DNA of 64,000 bases from Sphingopyxis sp. FD7 (GTDB lineage: Bacteria > Pseudomonadota > Alphaproteobacteria > Sphingomonadales > Sphingomonadaceae). The DNA is taken from contig NZ_AP017898.1 in assembly GCF_003609835.1 (NCBI RefSeq), positions 1,302,001 through 1,366,000 of the forward strand, written 5' to 3'. Of this stretch, positions 10,847 to 20,790 are shown piece after piece. The notes below the pieces were generated by a model. That model was not told the origin of the DNA. It saw only the letters and a program-made list of their open reading frames with translations, and did not search any database. Position 1 is the stretch's first letter, and the number at the start of each line of letters is the position of its first letter. The position numbers and the translations under genes were made by a program.

Positions 10847-11886
10847 GAATACCTCGTCAGCATCAGATAGCCGGAGATCAGGAAGATCCAGATCAGCGAA
10901 ATCGGCAGGAAGATTTTCCAGCCCAGCCGCATCAGCTGGTCGTAGCGGTAGCGCGGGACGGTCGCCTTGACCCAGCTGAAGACGAAGAAGAAGAACAGGA
11001 TCTTCGCGAACAGCCAGATGATGCCGGGAACGGCATAAAGCGGCGCCCAGTCGATCGGGGGCAGCCAGCCCCCCCAGAAGAGCACCGCGTTGAGCGTGCA
11101 CATCAGCAGGACGTTGGCATATTCGCCGAGCCAGAAGAGCGCGAAGCTCATCGACGAATATTCGGTTTGATACCCCGCGACGAGTTCCGATTCCGCTTCG
11201 GTCAGGTCGAACGGCGCGCGTGCGGTTTCGGCGAGCGACGAGATGAGGAACATCACCGCGAGCGGGAAAAGCAACAGGTTGAAGCCAAAGGCGTTGACGA
11301 TGCCCAGCCCGTGCCCCTGCTGCGCCTTGACGATCTCGTTCATGTTGAAGCTGTCGGCGAACAGCACGACGCCGATCAGGATGAAGCCGATCGACACTTC
11401 ATAGCTGATCATCTGCGCCGAGGCGCGGAGCGCGGAAAAGAAGGGATATTTGGAGTTCGACGACCAGCCCGACAGGATCACGCCATAAACGCCGAGCGAC
11501 GAGATCGCGAGGATGTAGAGCAGCCCCACGTTGATGTCGGCGAGCACCGCGCCCGAATTGAACGGAATCACCGCCCACGCCAGCAGCGCAACGGTGAAGG
11601 TGATGATCGGCGCGATCAGGAACAGGCCGCGGTTGGCCGAACTCGGGATAATCGTTTCCTGCAGGAACACTTTCAGGCCGTCGGCGAACGATTGCAGCAG
11701 CCCGAAAGGCCCGACGACGTTCGGACCACGGCGCAGCGCGATCGCCGCCCAGATCTTGCGGTCGGCATAGATGATCATCGCCACCGCAAGCATCAGCGGC
11801 AACGCGATGAGCAGGATGCCCGCGACGGTCGCGAGGCCCCACGCCCATTCATAGGACATGCCGAGCGATTGGAAAAATTCGGTCAT
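10843..11886 (-). CDS. nuoH: NADH-quinone oxidoreductase subunit H
   Basis: Membrane subunit that helps form the quinone cavity, 347 residues with about eight helices. Signatures are [21 protein letters not shown] near the N-terminus, [20 protein letters not shown] in the middle (the acidic quinone-site loop) and [17 protein letters not shown] near the C-terminus. Translation is coupled to nuoI. The upstream gap to nuoG is filled by an inverted-repeat block. Confidence 0.97.
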   Translation of the reverse strand: MTEFFQSLGMSYEWAWGLATVAGILLIALPLMLAVAMIIYADRKIWAAIALRRGPNVVGPFGLLQSFADGLKVFLQETIIPSSANRGLFLIAPIITFTVALLAWAVIPFNSGAVLADINVGLLYILAISSLGVYGVILSGWSSNSKYPFFSALRASAQMISYEVSIGFILIGVVLFADSFNMNEIVKAQQGHGLGIVNAFGFNLLLFPLAVMFLISSLAETARAPFDLTEAESELVAGYQTEYSSMSFALFWLGEYANVLLMCTLNAVLFWGGWLPPIDWAPLYAVPGIIWLFAKILFFFFVFSWVKATVPRYRYDQLMRLGWKIFLPISLIWIFLISGYLMLTRYS

Positions 11887-11897
11887 TGGAACGCAAC

Positions 11898-12089
11898 CCC
11901 TTCCCCTCTCCCCTTGCGGGAGAGGGTTGCGAAGACTTGGCGGCTCGGCCGCCTAGTCGAAGCTGGGTGAGGGATGAGCGGCCGTCCTGCGGCCGCGCGC
12001 GCCTGCGGCGCGCACCCCCTCATCCAACTGAGCCTAGCCGCTTGCAGCGGCAAGGCTCCGTATCCTTCTCCCGCAAGGGGAGAAGGGAC
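11898..12089. repeat. dispersed inverted repeat, type D, between nuoG and nuoH
   Basis: Outer arms read CCCTTCCCCTCTCCCCTTGC and, at the right end, TTCTCCCGCAAGGGGAGAAG. Inside are further dyads, for example GGCGGCTCGGCCGCC and GCGGCCGCGCGCGCCTGC. The whole 190-base block could fold into a branched hairpin in the nuo transcript. The outer arm is shared with 21617-21727. Confidence 0.85.
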
Positions 12090-12106
12090 GAAAGATGACG
12101 CCAATG

Positions 12107-14119
12107 TCATTCCGCCGCCTCCGCAAACTCAATACCATGCACCAGCTCTTCCGAGCAGCGCTGCATCGTCGGCGACGCGCGGCAGATGCCGTTGGTGAGG
12201 TAGAAATCCTTGATCGGCGACGGGATCGCGCGCGCTTCGGGCTTGGCGGGCAGCTTGGGCACCGTCCAGCCATAGTCGGCAAGCCCTTCGACGCCCAGCG
12301 CGGGCACCGCGGCAATCATCGCCGCGCGGCATTCGTCAAAGCTGTCGAAGCCGACGCTGACGCCGAGCGCATCGGCGAGCGCACGGAAAATGCTCCAGTC
12401 CTCGCGCGCGTCGCCCGGTGCGAACACAGCCTTTTCGCTGCGCTGGACGCGGCCTTCGGTGTTGACCGTGGTGAAATCCTTCTCGGTCCACGCCGCCGCG
12501 GGCAGGATCACGTCGGCGGCGTGCGCGCCCTTGTCGCCGTGGTGCCCGACATAGACTTTGAACGTTTCGGCGAAGGCCGAAAAATCAACCTCGTCGGCGC
12601 CGAGGAAGAAGGCGAGCTTCGGCTTCGCCGCGATCACGTCCCTGATCCCGCCGGGCAGGCCGTAGCCTAGCATCAGCGAACCCATGCGCGCGGCCGAGAA
12701 ATGCACGACGTTAAAGCCGTTCCAGCCCTCCTTGACCGCGTTCACCGCCTTGGCGAGCGCGAGACCCGCGCCGTGGACGCCGGGCACCGACAGCGCGCCG
12801 CCGCCGAAGATCAGCATCGGCCGCTCGGCGCCCTTCAGCGCGTCGAGCAGGTGAGTGGGCAGATTCGCCACGAGCGACGCATCGTCGCCGAGCCATTCGG
12901 TCTTGTAGGTGAGATCGGTTTCAGGCCCGATCGCAAAGACCTTCGCGCCCTTCTTCCACACCGCCTTGCGGACGCGTGTGTTGATGAGCGGCGCTTCCCA
13001 GCGCAGGTTCGTGCCGACGAGCAGGATCACGTCGGCATTCTCGGCCTCGGCGATCGTCGTGTTGAAATTGACCGCCGACAGGCTGGTGACATCGTAATCA
13101 AGCCCGGTCTGCCGCCCTTCGAGCAACGACGAGCCGAGGGCGTTGACGAGCGATTTCGCGGCAAACATCGTCTCGCAATCGACGAGGTCGCCTGCAATCG
13201 CCGCGACCGACGAACCGGCGTTCACCGCCCTGATCGCCTCGAACGCTTCGGCCCATGTCGCTTCGACGAGCTGGCCGTCCTTGCGAACGAACGGACGGTC
13301 GAGACGGCGGCGGACGAGGCCATCGACATGGTGGCGTGTCTTGTCGCTCGCCCATTCCTCGTTCACATCATCGTTGACGCGCGGCAGCACGCGCAGCACC
13401 TGGCGCCCGCGTGAATCGATGCGGACATTGGTGCCGACCGCGTCCATCATGTCGATGCCGAGCGTCTTGGTCAGCTCCCACGGCCGCGCCTCGAACGCAT
13501 AGGGCTTCGACGTCAACGCGCCGACGGGGCACAAATCGACGATATTGCCCGAAAGCTCGCTCGCGACGGCATGTTCCAGGTAGGAGGTGATCTGCATATT
13601 CTCGCCGCGATAGATCGCGCCGATGTCCTCGACACCCGCGACTTCCTCAGCGAAGCGGACGCAGCGCGTGCACTGGATGCAGCGGGTCATCACCGTCTTG
13701 ACGATCGGACCCATATATTTCTCGGTGACGGCGCGCTTGTTCTCCTCATAGCGCGTCGCGCCGCGGCCATAGGCGACCGACTGGTCCTGCAAATCGCATT
13801 CGCCGCCCTGGTCGCAGATCGGGCAGTCGAGCGGGTGGTTGATGAGCAGGAACTCCATCACCCCCTCGCGCGCCTTCTTGACCATCGGGCTGTCGGTGCG
13901 GATCACCTGCCCATCGGCGGTCGGCAGCGCGCACGACGCCTGCGGCTTCGGCGGGCCGGGCGACACTTCGACCAGGCACATGCGGCAATTGCCGGCGATG
14001 CTGAGGCGTTCGTGGTAGCAGAAGCGCGGGATTTCCTTCCCCGCCATCTCGCACGCCTGCAGCACGGTCGCGCCCTGCGGAACGTCGAGTTCTACGCCAT
14101 CTACGGTAACTTTAGGCAT
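12107..14119 (-). CDS. nuoG: NADH-quinone oxidoreductase subunit G
   Basis: The large iron-sulfur subunit, 670 residues. It has an N-terminal 2Fe-2S ferredoxin domain (FCYHERLSIAGNCRMCLVEV), then the His/Cys motif HPLDCPICDQGGECDLQ, a 4Fe-4S pair (TRCIQCTRCVRF and NIVDLCPVGALTSK), and a C-terminal molybdopterin-oxidoreductase-like domain without cofactor function. ATG 14119 gives MPKVTVDGVELDVPQGATVL, the conserved beginning; eight further codons upstream are in frame but not conserved. Repeat blocks lie on both sides. Confidence 0.97.
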   Translation of the reverse strand: MPKVTVDGVELDVPQGATVLQACEMAGKEIPRFCYHERLSIAGNCRMCLVEVSPGPPKPQASCALPTADGQVIRTDSPMVKKAREGVMEFLLINHPLDCPICDQGGECDLQDQSVAYGRGATRYEENKRAVTEKYMGPIVKTVMTRCIQCTRCVRFAEEVAGVEDIGAIYRGENMQITSYLEHAVASELSGNIVDLCPVGALTSKPYAFEARPWELTKTLGIDMMDAVGTNVRIDSRGRQVLRVLPRVNDDVNEEWASDKTRHHVDGLVRRRLDRPFVRKDGQLVEATWAEAFEAIRAVNAGSSVAAIAGDLVDCETMFAAKSLVNALGSSLLEGRQTGLDYDVTSLSAVNFNTTIAEAENADVILLVGTNLRWEAPLINTRVRKAVWKKGAKVFAIGPETDLTYKTEWLGDDASLVANLPTHLLDALKGAERPMLIFGGGALSVPGVHGAGLALAKAVNAVKEGWNGFNVVHFSAARMGSLMLGYGLPGGIRDVIAAKPKLAFFLGADEVDFSAFAETFKVYVGHHGDKGAHAADVILPAAAWTEKDFTTVNTEGRVQRSEKAVFAPGDAREDWSIFRALADALGVSVGFDSFDECRAAMIAAVPALGVEGLADYGWTVPKLPAKPEARAIPSPIKDFYLTNGICRASPTMQRCSEELVHGIEFAEAAE

Positions 14120-14137
14120 TGGTGCTCGCCCCAAAAT

Positions 14138-14241
14138 CGTCATGCTGAACTTGTTTCAGCATCCATGACCCATCGCTATCCATAACCGCTGCGCTTGCCG
14201 CACCGACCGGCCATGGACCCTGAAACGAGTTCAGGGTGACG
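14138..14241. repeat. dispersed inverted repeat, type E, between nuoF and nuoG
   Basis: Left arm CGTCATGCTGAACTTGTTTC pairs imperfectly with the right arm CCCTGAAACGAGTTCAGGGT. The unit fills nearly all of the nuoF-nuoG gap. This arm type is seen only here in the window. Confidence 0.8.
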
Positions 14242-14260
14242 AGGAGGGAAAGGTTGCGCA

Positions 14261-15553
14261 TCACTCCGCCGCCTCCATCACGCCGCCACTCTCGCGGATG
14301 CGGCGTTCGAGTTCGGGGCGGAAGTGGCGGATCAGGCCCTGGATCGGCCATGCCGCGGCGTCGCCGAGCGCGCAGATGGTGTGGCCCTCGACCTGCTTGG
14401 TGACGTCGTAGAGCGTGTCGATCTCGCCGATGTCGGCGTTGCCGGTGCGCAGCCGCTCCATCACGCGCCACATCCAGCCGGTGCCTTCGCGGCACGGGGT
14501 GCACTGGCCGCAGCTTTCATGCTTGTAGAAATAGCTGATGCGACTGATCGCCTGGACGATGTCGGTCGACTTGTCCATCACGATCGCGGCGGCGGTGCCA
14601 AGGCCCGAACCGACGGCCTTCAACCCGTCGAAATCCATCGGACAGTCCATGATCTCTGCCGCCGGAACCAGCGGCACCGACGAACCGCCGGGGATCACCG
14701 CGAGCAGATTGTCCCAGCCGCCGCGGATGCCGCCGCAATGCCGGTCGATCAGTTCGCGGAAGGAGATGCTCATCTCTTCCTCGACGACGCAGGGCTTGTT
14801 CACATGGCCGCTGATCTGGAAGAGCTTGGTGCCCTTGTTATTCTCGCGCCCGAAGGAGGAGAACCACGCCGCGCCGCGGCGCAGGATCGTCGGGACAACC
14901 GCGATGCTTTCGACATTGTTCACCGTCGTGGGGCAGCCGTAGAGGCCCGCACCCGCCGGGAACGGCGGTTTCAGGCGCGGCTGGCCCTTCTTACCCTCAA
15001 GGCTTTCGATCATTGCGGTTTCTTCGCCGCAGATATAGGCGCCGGCGCCGCGGTGGACGAAGACGTCGAAGTCGTAGCCCGACTTCGCGGCATTCTTGCC
15101 GAGCAGCCCGGCGTCATAGGCCTCCTGCACCGCCGCGAACAACGTCTCGGCCTCGCGGATGAACTCGCCGCGGATATAGATGTACGCGGCGCGCGCGCGC
15201 ATCGCATAGCCCGCGATCAGCGCGCCTTCGATCAGCTTGTGCGGATCGTGGCGGATGATTTCGCGGTCCTTGCACGAGCCGGGTTCGGATTCGTCGGCGT
15301 TGATGACGAGGAAGCTCGGGCGGTCGGCGCGCGGCTCCTTTGGCATGAAGCTCCACTTGAGCCCCGTCGGGAAGCCCGCGCCGCCGCGGCCGCGCAGCCC
15401 CGACGCCTTGATCTCCTCAATGATCGCGTCCTGGCCGCGCTTCATCAGATCCCTGGTGTTGTCCCAATCGCCGCGCACCTGCGCAGCTTTGAGGTTCCAC
15501 GGCTGGAAGCCGTAGAGATTGGTGAAAATGCGATCCTTGTCGGCGAGGCTCAT
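14261..15553 (-). CDS. nuoF: NADH-quinone oxidoreductase subunit F
   Basis: NADH- and FMN-binding subunit, 430 residues. The glycine-rich NADH site reads [20 protein letters not shown], the FMN region [15 protein letters not shown], and the C-terminal 4Fe-4S (N3) ligands are in [19 protein letters not shown] plus a downstream cysteine in [13 protein letters not shown]. This is the entry point for electrons in complex I. Length and both ends agree with the family. Confidence 0.98.
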   Translation of the reverse strand: MSLADKDRIFTNLYGFQPWNLKAAQVRGDWDNTRDLMKRGQDAIIEEIKASGLRGRGGAGFPTGLKWSFMPKEPRADRPSFLVINADESEPGSCKDREIIRHDPHKLIEGALIAGYAMRARAAYIYIRGEFIREAETLFAAVQEAYDAGLLGKNAAKSGYDFDVFVHRGAGAYICGEETAMIESLEGKKGQPRLKPPFPAGAGLYGCPTTVNNVESIAVVPTILRRGAAWFSSFGRENNKGTKLFQISGHVNKPCVVEEEMSISFRELIDRHCGGIRGGWDNLLAVIPGGSSVPLVPAAEIMDCPMDFDGLKAVGSGLGTAAAIVMDKSTDIVQAISRISYFYKHESCGQCTPCREGTGWMWRVMERLRTGNADIGEIDTLYDVTKQVEGHTICALGDAAAWPIQGLIRHFRPELERRIRESGGVMEAAE

Positions 15554-15569
15554 GCGTCCTCTCCCATAT

Positions 15570-15642
15570 CGTCACCCCGGACTTGATCCGGGGTCCAGGC
15601 AACGGTCGTGGTCATGGATGCCGGATCAAGTCCGGCATGACG
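15570..15642. repeat. dispersed inverted repeat, type A, between nuoE and nuoF
   Basis: Arms CGTCACCCCGGACTTGATCC and TGCCGGATCAAGTCCGGCAT flank a spacer of about 25 bases. It is close in sequence and size to 271-343 and occupies the nuoE-nuoF gap. Confidence 0.88.
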
Positions 15643-15659
15643 AAGGAATGAAGAGTTGG

Positions 15660-16334
15660 TCATGCCCCCCACTCCTTCCGATAGTCATGATTGGCTTCGA
15701 CCATTTCCTTCAGCGTCGTCGGCCCGCCCTCGGGCTCGCTCGTGTGGCGCTGCGGGTTCTGCGTCCCCGTTTTCGGCTGTTTGCCCGCCGCGAGATCATC
15801 AAGGATGCGCGTCATGCTGTCGTAATCGAGGTCTTCGTAATTATCGTCGTTGATCTGGACCATCGGCGCGTTGGTGCAGGTGCCCATGCACTCGACCTCG
15901 GTGAGCGTGAACAGGCCGTCGGGCGTCGTCTTGCCCTTCACCATGCCGCGGTTCTTGCACGCCGCCATCACATCGTCCGACCCGCGGAGCAGGCACGGCG
16001 TCGTGCCGCACACCTGCACATGATAGCGGCCGACGGGGACGAGGTTGTACATGGTGTAAAAGGTCGCGACCTCATAGGCGCGGATGAAGGGCATATCGAG
16101 CTGCGCGGCGACATATTCGATCACCGGCACGGGCAGCCAGCCCTGCGTCTGCGTCTCGGCGCCGACCTGCCGCTGCGCGAGGTCGAGCAAAGGCATCACC
16201 GCCGAACGCTGGCGCCCAGCGGGATAGCGCGCAATGACCTGCTTGGCCTTCTCGGCATTTTCGGCCGTCCACGCAAAGGCGCCCCAGCGCGCGCGGATTT
16301 CGGCTTCGTCGGGGATTTGGGGTGCGTCAGCCAT
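15660..16334 (-). CDS. nuoE: NADH-quinone oxidoreductase subunit E
   Basis: The 24-kDa-type 2Fe-2S subunit, 224 residues. Cluster N1a ligands are visible as VCGTTPCLLRGS and EVECMGTCTNAPMVQIN. A short helical N-terminal domain (EIRARWGAFAWTAENAEKAK) precedes the thioredoxin-like fold. The last 45 residues (GKQPKTGTQNPQRHTSEPEG onward) form a charged extension typical of alphaproteobacterial NuoE. ATG 16334 is one base away from the stop of the small gene upstream, so the two are tightly linked. Confidence 0.97.
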   Translation of the reverse strand: MADAPQIPDEAEIRARWGAFAWTAENAEKAKQVIARYPAGRQRSAVMPLLDLAQRQVGAETQTQGWLPVPVIEYVAAQLDMPFIRAYEVATFYTMYNLVPVGRYHVQVCGTTPCLLRGSDDVMAACKNRGMVKGKTTPDGLFTLTEVECMGTCTNAPMVQINDDNYEDLDYDSMTRILDDLAAGKQPKTGTQNPQRHTSEPEGGPTTLKEMVEANHDYRKEWGA

Positions 16335-16335
16335 T

Positions 16336-16839
16336 TCAGTTCTGCCCTGCGGGTTTTGTGGGGCCAGCCGCCGTGGAGGCATTGTCGACTTCCACCTTAG
16401 CCATGACCATTCGATCAATTTTCCCCTTCTCTAGCCCATAGAACATCTGGACCTTCGCTTGGGCGCCTTGATCCCTTTGGACCAACAGGTAACACATTAC
16501 CAAATCTTCCAATGGTCCCTTATCGGTGGCTGTCTTTTGGCATGTCGCGGAGAGCGGATATTTTTTATGCGTCGTAATGATATCGTAAATGCCTTCGACA
16601 ACATTGGGACCCTCGGCATATTTCACTGGCCCTTGGCCATTCTCTTGAATGCCGACCAAAACATTTGGACCCAGATGTTTCACATGTTTCGAGAAATCTT
16701 TTTTTATGAAGTTGGCGATCATTACGGACTTCAGATGATCCTGAACGATATCTTTGTTGTCGACCACGCCATCGTCGGCGCGCGATTGGGTGCTCGCAGC
16801 AACCGCAAAAAGCGCCAACACTGTCCAAAAACGCTTCAC
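16336..16839 (-). CDS. exported hypothetical protein inside the nuo operon
   Basis: A 167-residue protein lying between nuoD and nuoE. GTG 16839 overlaps the nuoD stop as GTGA and gives a clear signal peptide ([21 protein letters not shown]). The mature part has two cysteines (SATCQKT and LVMCYLL) and a conserved-looking core [20 protein letters not shown]. The layout is vaguely reminiscent of NTF2/SnoaL-like proteins, but I cannot support that. Base composition is clearly more A/T-rich than the flanking nuo genes, with many AAA, ATT and TTT codons. It is not a known complex I subunit and looks like an insertion that kept the operon intact. Confidence 0.8.
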   Translation of the reverse strand: MKRFWTVLALFAVAASTQSRADDGVVDNKDIVQDHLKSVMIANFIKKDFSKHVKHLGPNVLVGIQENGQGPVKYAEGPNVVEGIYDIITTHKKYPLSATCQKTATDKGPLEDLVMCYLLVQRDQGAQAKVQMFYGLEKGKIDRMVMAKVEVDNASTAAGPTKPAGQN

Positions 16840-18092
16840 CGGTCGCACTCCCCGAACACGACGTCGATCGCGCCGATGATCGCGGTGGTGTCGGCAAGCA
16901 TGTGGCCCTTGCACATCATGTCCATCGCCTGCAGGTGCGAAAACGCCGTCGGGCGGATCTTGCAGCGGTACGGCTTGTTGGTGCCGTCGCTGACCAGATA
17001 GACGCCGAACTCGCCCTTGGGGCTTTCGGTCGCGACATAGACTTCGCCCGCGGGGACGTGGAAGCCTTCGGTATAGAGCTTGAAGTGATGGATCAGCGAT
17101 TCCATCGACTGCTTCATCTCGCCGCGCTTCGGCGGCACGACCTTGCGGTCGAGGCTGGCGATCGGGCCGGTGGGCATGTCACGCAGGCACTGTTTGATGA
17201 TCTTCGCCGACTGATAGACTTCCTCGACGCGCACCATGAAGCGGTCGTAGCAATCGCCGCGCGTGCCGACGGGAATGTCGAAGTCCATCGCGGCATAGGC
17301 GTCATAGGGCTGCGACTTGCGCAAATCCCATGCGATGCCGCTGCCGCGGATCATCGGACCGGAAAAGCCCCACGCCAGCGCATCTTCCTTGCTCACCGTC
17401 GCGATGTCGACGTTGCGCTGTTTGAAGATGCGGTTGTCGATGACGAGGCTCATCGCGTCGCCGAACAGCCTGGGCAGCCGCGTTTCGCACCATTCGCCGA
17501 TGTCGACGAGCAGCTTTTCCGGCACGTCCTGATGGACGCCGCCGGGGCGGAACCAGGCGCTGTGCATCCGCGCGCCGCTCGCGCGCTCGAAGAAGTTGAG
17601 GCAATCCTCGCGCAGCTCGAACACCCACAGGTTCGGCGTCATCGCACCGACGTCCATGACGTGCGACCCGATGTTGAGCATATGGTTGCAGATGCGCGTC
17701 AGCTCGGCGAACATCGTGCGCAGATATTGCGCGCGCGCCGGCACTTCGAGGTCGAGCAGTTTTTCGATGGCCAGCACATAGCTGTGCTCCATGCCGAGCG
17801 GCGAGCAATAGTCGAGCCGGTCGAAATAGGGCAAAGCCTGCAGATAGGTCTTGTACTCGATCAGCTTTTCGGTGCCGCGATGGAGCAGCCCGACGTGCGG
17901 ATCGACGCGCTCGATAATCTCGCCGTCGAGTTCCATCACCATGCGCAAAACGCCGTGCGCCGCCGGGTGCTGCGGGCCGAAGTTGATCGTGTAATTGGTG
18001 ACGACCTGATCGCCCGCGGTGTTCGCGGTGTCGACCGGATAGCCCTCGAACATGTCGCTGCCGTGGTGCTTGACCTGAGGAGCGTCGGTCAT
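16836..18092 (-). CDS. nuoD: NADH-quinone oxidoreductase subunit D
   Basis: The 49-kDa-type subunit, 418 residues, which with NuoB forms the quinone site. Motifs include [20 protein letters not shown] (start of the hydrogenase-like fold), [34 protein letters not shown], and the C-terminal [20 protein letters not shown]. The N-terminal 25 residues before [10 protein letters not shown] are variable. It overlaps nuoC by four bases and the inserted exported-protein gene by four bases. Confidence 0.98.
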   Translation of the reverse strand: MTDAPQVKHHGSDMFEGYPVDTANTAGDQVVTNYTINFGPQHPAAHGVLRMVMELDGEIIERVDPHVGLLHRGTEKLIEYKTYLQALPYFDRLDYCSPLGMEHSYVLAIEKLLDLEVPARAQYLRTMFAELTRICNHMLNIGSHVMDVGAMTPNLWVFELREDCLNFFERASGARMHSAWFRPGGVHQDVPEKLLVDIGEWCETRLPRLFGDAMSLVIDNRIFKQRNVDIATVSKEDALAWGFSGPMIRGSGIAWDLRKSQPYDAYAAMDFDIPVGTRGDCYDRFMVRVEEVYQSAKIIKQCLRDMPTGPIASLDRKVVPPKRGEMKQSMESLIHHFKLYTEGFHVPAGEVYVATESPKGEFGVYLVSDGTNKPYRCKIRPTAFSHLQAMDMMCKGHMLADTTAIIGAIDVVFGECDR

Positions 18093-19006
18093 GCGTCACC
18101 TCCTGATTTCGGCTTGCGCGGCGCGCGCGGCTTGGCCGGGGCCTTTGCCTTGGGCGCAGCCTTCTCGGCCTTCCTGGTCGCGGGCGTCTTGGCTTCGCCG
18201 TCCGCCTTCGCCTTTGCGCCGTCCTTGCTCGGCCTGGCGGCGGCCTTGTTCGCCTTGTTGCCCGCGCCGGTGTCGGCGGGCTTTTCGGTGGTTTTGGGAG
18301 TCGGCGGCGGCGGCGCCTTGGCCTTGTCGTCGGCAGCCTTGACGTCTTTCGACGTCATCGGCGTCGGCGCGCCCTTGCCCGGCGCCTCGCCCGTGCCGCC
18401 GGCCTTTTCGTCGCCCGGCAGCACATAATCGGCGCCTTCCCATGGGGACAGGAAGTCGAAGTTGCGGAAATCCTGTGCCAGCTTCACCGGCTCATAGACG
18501 ACGCGCTTGTCCTCTTCGGAATAGCGCAACTCGGTATAGCCGGTCAGCGGGAAATCCTTGCGCTGCGGATGGCCCTGAAAACCATAGTCGGTCAGGATAC
18601 GGCGCAGGTCGGGGTTGCCCGCGAACAGCACGCCATACATGTCGAACACTTCGCGCTCGAGCCAGCCCGCGACCGGCCAGACGGGCACGATCGTTGGCAC
18701 CGGCGTCGCTTCGTCGGTCGACACGCGCACGCGCAGGCGATGGTTCTTCGTCACACTGAGCAGGTGGTAGACCACCTCGAACCGCTCGGGCCGGTCGGGA
18801 TAGTCGACCCCGGCGATTTCCATCAGCTGCTGATAATCGAGATTGTCGCGCAGCGCGATCATCACCCCGGCGATCGCCTCACGGCGCACGGTGATGCTGT
18901 CTTCGCCAACGGCGACGACATGCTCGATCAGATCGTTGCCGAGCAGCTTTTCAAGCGCGGCGGCAAGGCCCGCGCGCGGGGCGACGAGGGGAGCAGGACT
19001 GGCCAT
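18089..19006 (-). CDS. nuoC: NADH-quinone oxidoreductase subunit C with a long basic tail
   Basis: The 30-kDa-type subunit. Residues up to about 205 make the normal fold, with [32 protein letters not shown] and [12 protein letters not shown]. After this comes a tail of about 100 residues made largely of Ala, Lys and Pro (for example [20 protein letters not shown]). Typical NuoC ends soon after the WEG segment, so the 305-residue length is unusual. The tail is in frame with its own codons and is not a sequencing fusion to nuoD, which overlaps only at the stop. The start overlaps the nuoB stop by one base. Confidence 0.95.
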   Translation of the reverse strand: MASPAPLVAPRAGLAAALEKLLGNDLIEHVVAVGEDSITVRREAIAGVMIALRDNLDYQQLMEIAGVDYPDRPERFEVVYHLLSVTKNHRLRVRVSTDEATPVPTIVPVWPVAGWLEREVFDMYGVLFAGNPDLRRILTDYGFQGHPQRKDFPLTGYTELRYSEEDKRVVYEPVKLAQDFRNFDFLSPWEGADYVLPGDEKAGGTGEAPGKGAPTPMTSKDVKAADDKAKAPPPPTPKTTEKPADTGAGNKANKAAARPSKDGAKAKADGEAKTPATRKAEKAAPKAKAPAKPRAPRKPKSGGDA

Positions 19007-19560
19007 CAGCGTTCAATCGTCCCGGTGCGGCGGATCTTCCGCTGCAACTGCATCACGCCATAGAGCAAAGCCTCGGCGGTCGGCGGACAGCCGGGGACAT
19101 AGATGTCGACGGGCACGATGCGGTCGCAGCCGCGCACCACCGAATAGCTGTAGTGATAATAGCCGCCGCCATTGGCGCAGCTGCCCATCGAGATGACATA
19201 TTTGGGGTTCGACATCTGGTCGTAAACCCGGCGCAGCGCCGGCGCCATCTTGTTGCAGAGCGTGCCCGCGACGATCATCACATCCGACTGGCGCGGGGAC
19301 GCGCGCGGCGCGACGCCGAAACGCTCCATGTCGTATCGCGGCATGTTGACATGGATCATCTCGACCGCGCAGCAGGCGAGGCCAAAGGTCATCCACCAGA
19401 GCGAGCCGGTGCGCGCCCAGTTGAACAGATCCTCGGTCGAGGTGACGAGGAAGCCCTTGTCACCCACCTCGCTGCTCAAATCGTCGAAAAACGACTGGTC
19501 GGGGCTGGTCCCCGGCGCCACCGGCATCTGGCCGGGCATCAGGATGCTCGAATTGCTCAT
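19006..19560 (-). CDS. nuoB: NADH-quinone oxidoreductase subunit B
   Basis: The PSST-type subunit carrying the terminal 4Fe-4S cluster N2, 184 residues. Ligand cysteines are in [14 protein letters not shown] (tandem CC), [20 protein letters not shown] and [22 protein letters not shown] 19560 overlaps the nuoA stop by four bases. Upstream in-frame codons only shadow nuoA. The first 35 residues before [20 protein letters not shown] are variable. Confidence 0.98.
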   Translation of the reverse strand: MSNSSILMPGQMPVAPGTSPDQSFFDDLSSEVGDKGFLVTSTEDLFNWARTGSLWWMTFGLACCAVEMIHVNMPRYDMERFGVAPRASPRQSDVMIVAGTLCNKMAPALRRVYDQMSNPKYVISMGSCANGGGYYHYSYSVVRGCDRIVPVDIYVPGCPPTAEALLYGVMQLQRKIRRTGTIER

Positions 19561-19931
19561 TCCCAATCCAGCGCCCCTTTCTTCCATGCGTAAATCAGGC
19601 CGATCGCAAGCTCGGCGAGGAAAATCATCATCGTGGCCCAACCGGCCCAGCCGATTTCTTCAAGGCTGACTGCCCACGGAAACAGGAATGCGGCTTCGAG
19701 ATCGAAGATGATGAAGAGGATGGCGACGAGATAGAATCGCACATCGAACTGGCTGCGCGCATCCTCGAACGCGGGAAAGCCGCATTCATATTCGGTCAGC
19801 TTCGCCGGATCGGGCTTGTGCGCCCCGGTCAGCCGCGCGACGCCCATCGGCAGGAAGACAAAGGCCGCCGACAACCCGACCGCAATGACCAGGAATATCA
19901 GGATCGGCAGATACTGAGTCAGATCGACCAT
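19557..19931 (-). CDS. nuoA: NADH-quinone oxidoreductase subunit A
   Basis: Three-helix membrane subunit, 124 residues, and the first gene of the nuo operon. The loop between helices 1 and 2 holds the conserved cysteine in [20 protein letters not shown], and helix 2 has [20 protein letters not shown] with its acidic residues. Start and length agree with the family. The 229 bases between this start and the oppositely oriented YbjN-like gene should contain the operon promoter; I could not fix its position. Confidence 0.97.
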   Translation of the reverse strand: MVDLTQYLPILIFLVIAVGLSAAFVFLPMGVARLTGAHKPDPAKLTEYECGFPAFEDARSQFDVRFYLVAILFIIFDLEAAFLFPWAVSLEEIGWAGWATMMIFLAELAIGLIYAWKKGALDWE

Positions 19932-20160
19932 GGGAGCTCGCAGTTCCGTTGTGCAATTTTTGGGGTGGCGCGCACCCGGTTATCGGGGGCGCTTTAGGCC
20001 AGCGCGCCGCGTGTCGCAAGCACCGCGGGCAGGATTTTCGTATCTTGCGTGACCAACACCCCACTGCACGCTGGCGAGTGGGCCTATCGCTGTGATAGGT
20101 CGGAGAAAACGGGTCGCAATGCCGCGTCTTTCGGGCGCTATATCGACGATGGGAGCTATT

Positions 20161-20643
20161 ATGGGACCAATCACCACGCGCGCCGCGCTCGCCCTCGCCG
20201 CGACCGCACTTTTCTGGACAACTCCGGCCCATTCCGAACTGGTGAACGCGGCGGATCCGGCGACGATCAAGGCGATCGTCGAGTCGCAGGGCTGGCCCGC
20301 GACGATCATCGCCAAAGAGGGCGACGATCCCTATATCGAGAGCAGCCGCAATGGCCTGAAGTTCCTTGTTCTTTTTATGAATTGCGAGGGGGGTCAAAAA
20401 TGCAAGACGCTCCAATATTATATGGGCTTCAGCGATGCGAAGGATATGTCGCTCGAACGGCTGAACCAGTGGAACAAGGAAAAGCGCTTCGCGCGCGCCT
20501 ATAGGGACGATGCCGGCGACCCGGTGCTCGAAATGGACGTCGACCTCGATTTCGCGGGAATCCCGCGCGAGAATGTCGGCGAGACGTTCAACACCTGGGC
20601 ATCGCTGATGGATAGTTTCCGGGAATATGTTTTCGACGAGTGA
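20161..20643 (+). CDS. YbjN domain-containing exported protein
   Basis: A 160-residue protein with a signal peptide (MGPITTRAALALAATALFWT) and a YbjN-type sensory-like domain. The domain follows a pattern common in sphingomonads: a short helix with TIKAIVESQGWPATI, a strand with LKFLVLFMNCEGGQKCKTLQ, and the motif LNQWNKEKRFARAYRDDAGD followed by acidic DVDLDF. ATG 20161 is preceded by GGGAG at a good distance. In-frame ATGs further up give an unlikely basic leader. Divergent from nuoA; function unknown. Confidence 0.85.
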   Translation: MGPITTRAALALAATALFWTTPAHSELVNAADPATIKAIVESQGWPATIIAKEGDDPYIESSRNGLKFLVLFMNCEGGQKCKTLQYYMGFSDAKDMSLERLNQWNKEKRFARAYRDDAGDPVLEMDVDLDFAGIPRENVGETFNTWASLMDSFREYVFDE

Positions 20644-20673
20644 CGGGGGCGTTCAAAAGCGCCACTTCTCACT

Positions 20674-20769
20674 CGTCACCCCGGACTTGATCCGGGGTCC
20701 ATGACAACGCCGCGGGCACGGATGCCGGATCAAGCCTGTCCTGAGATCGTCGAAGTGTCCGGCATGACG
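20674..20769. repeat. dispersed inverted repeat, type A, interrupted by a second repeat
   Basis: Left arm CGTCACCCCGGACTTGATCC is intact. The right arm (TGCCGGATCAAG … TGTCCGGCATGACG) is split by about 20 bases at 20735-20754 that resemble one arm of the type B repeat found at 41376-41460 (CCTGTCCTGAGATCGTCGAA). It lies in the convergent gap between the YbjN-like gene and the inositol monophosphatase gene. Confidence 0.8.
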
Positions 20770-20790
20770 ACCAAAGGAATGCCGCCCTCG

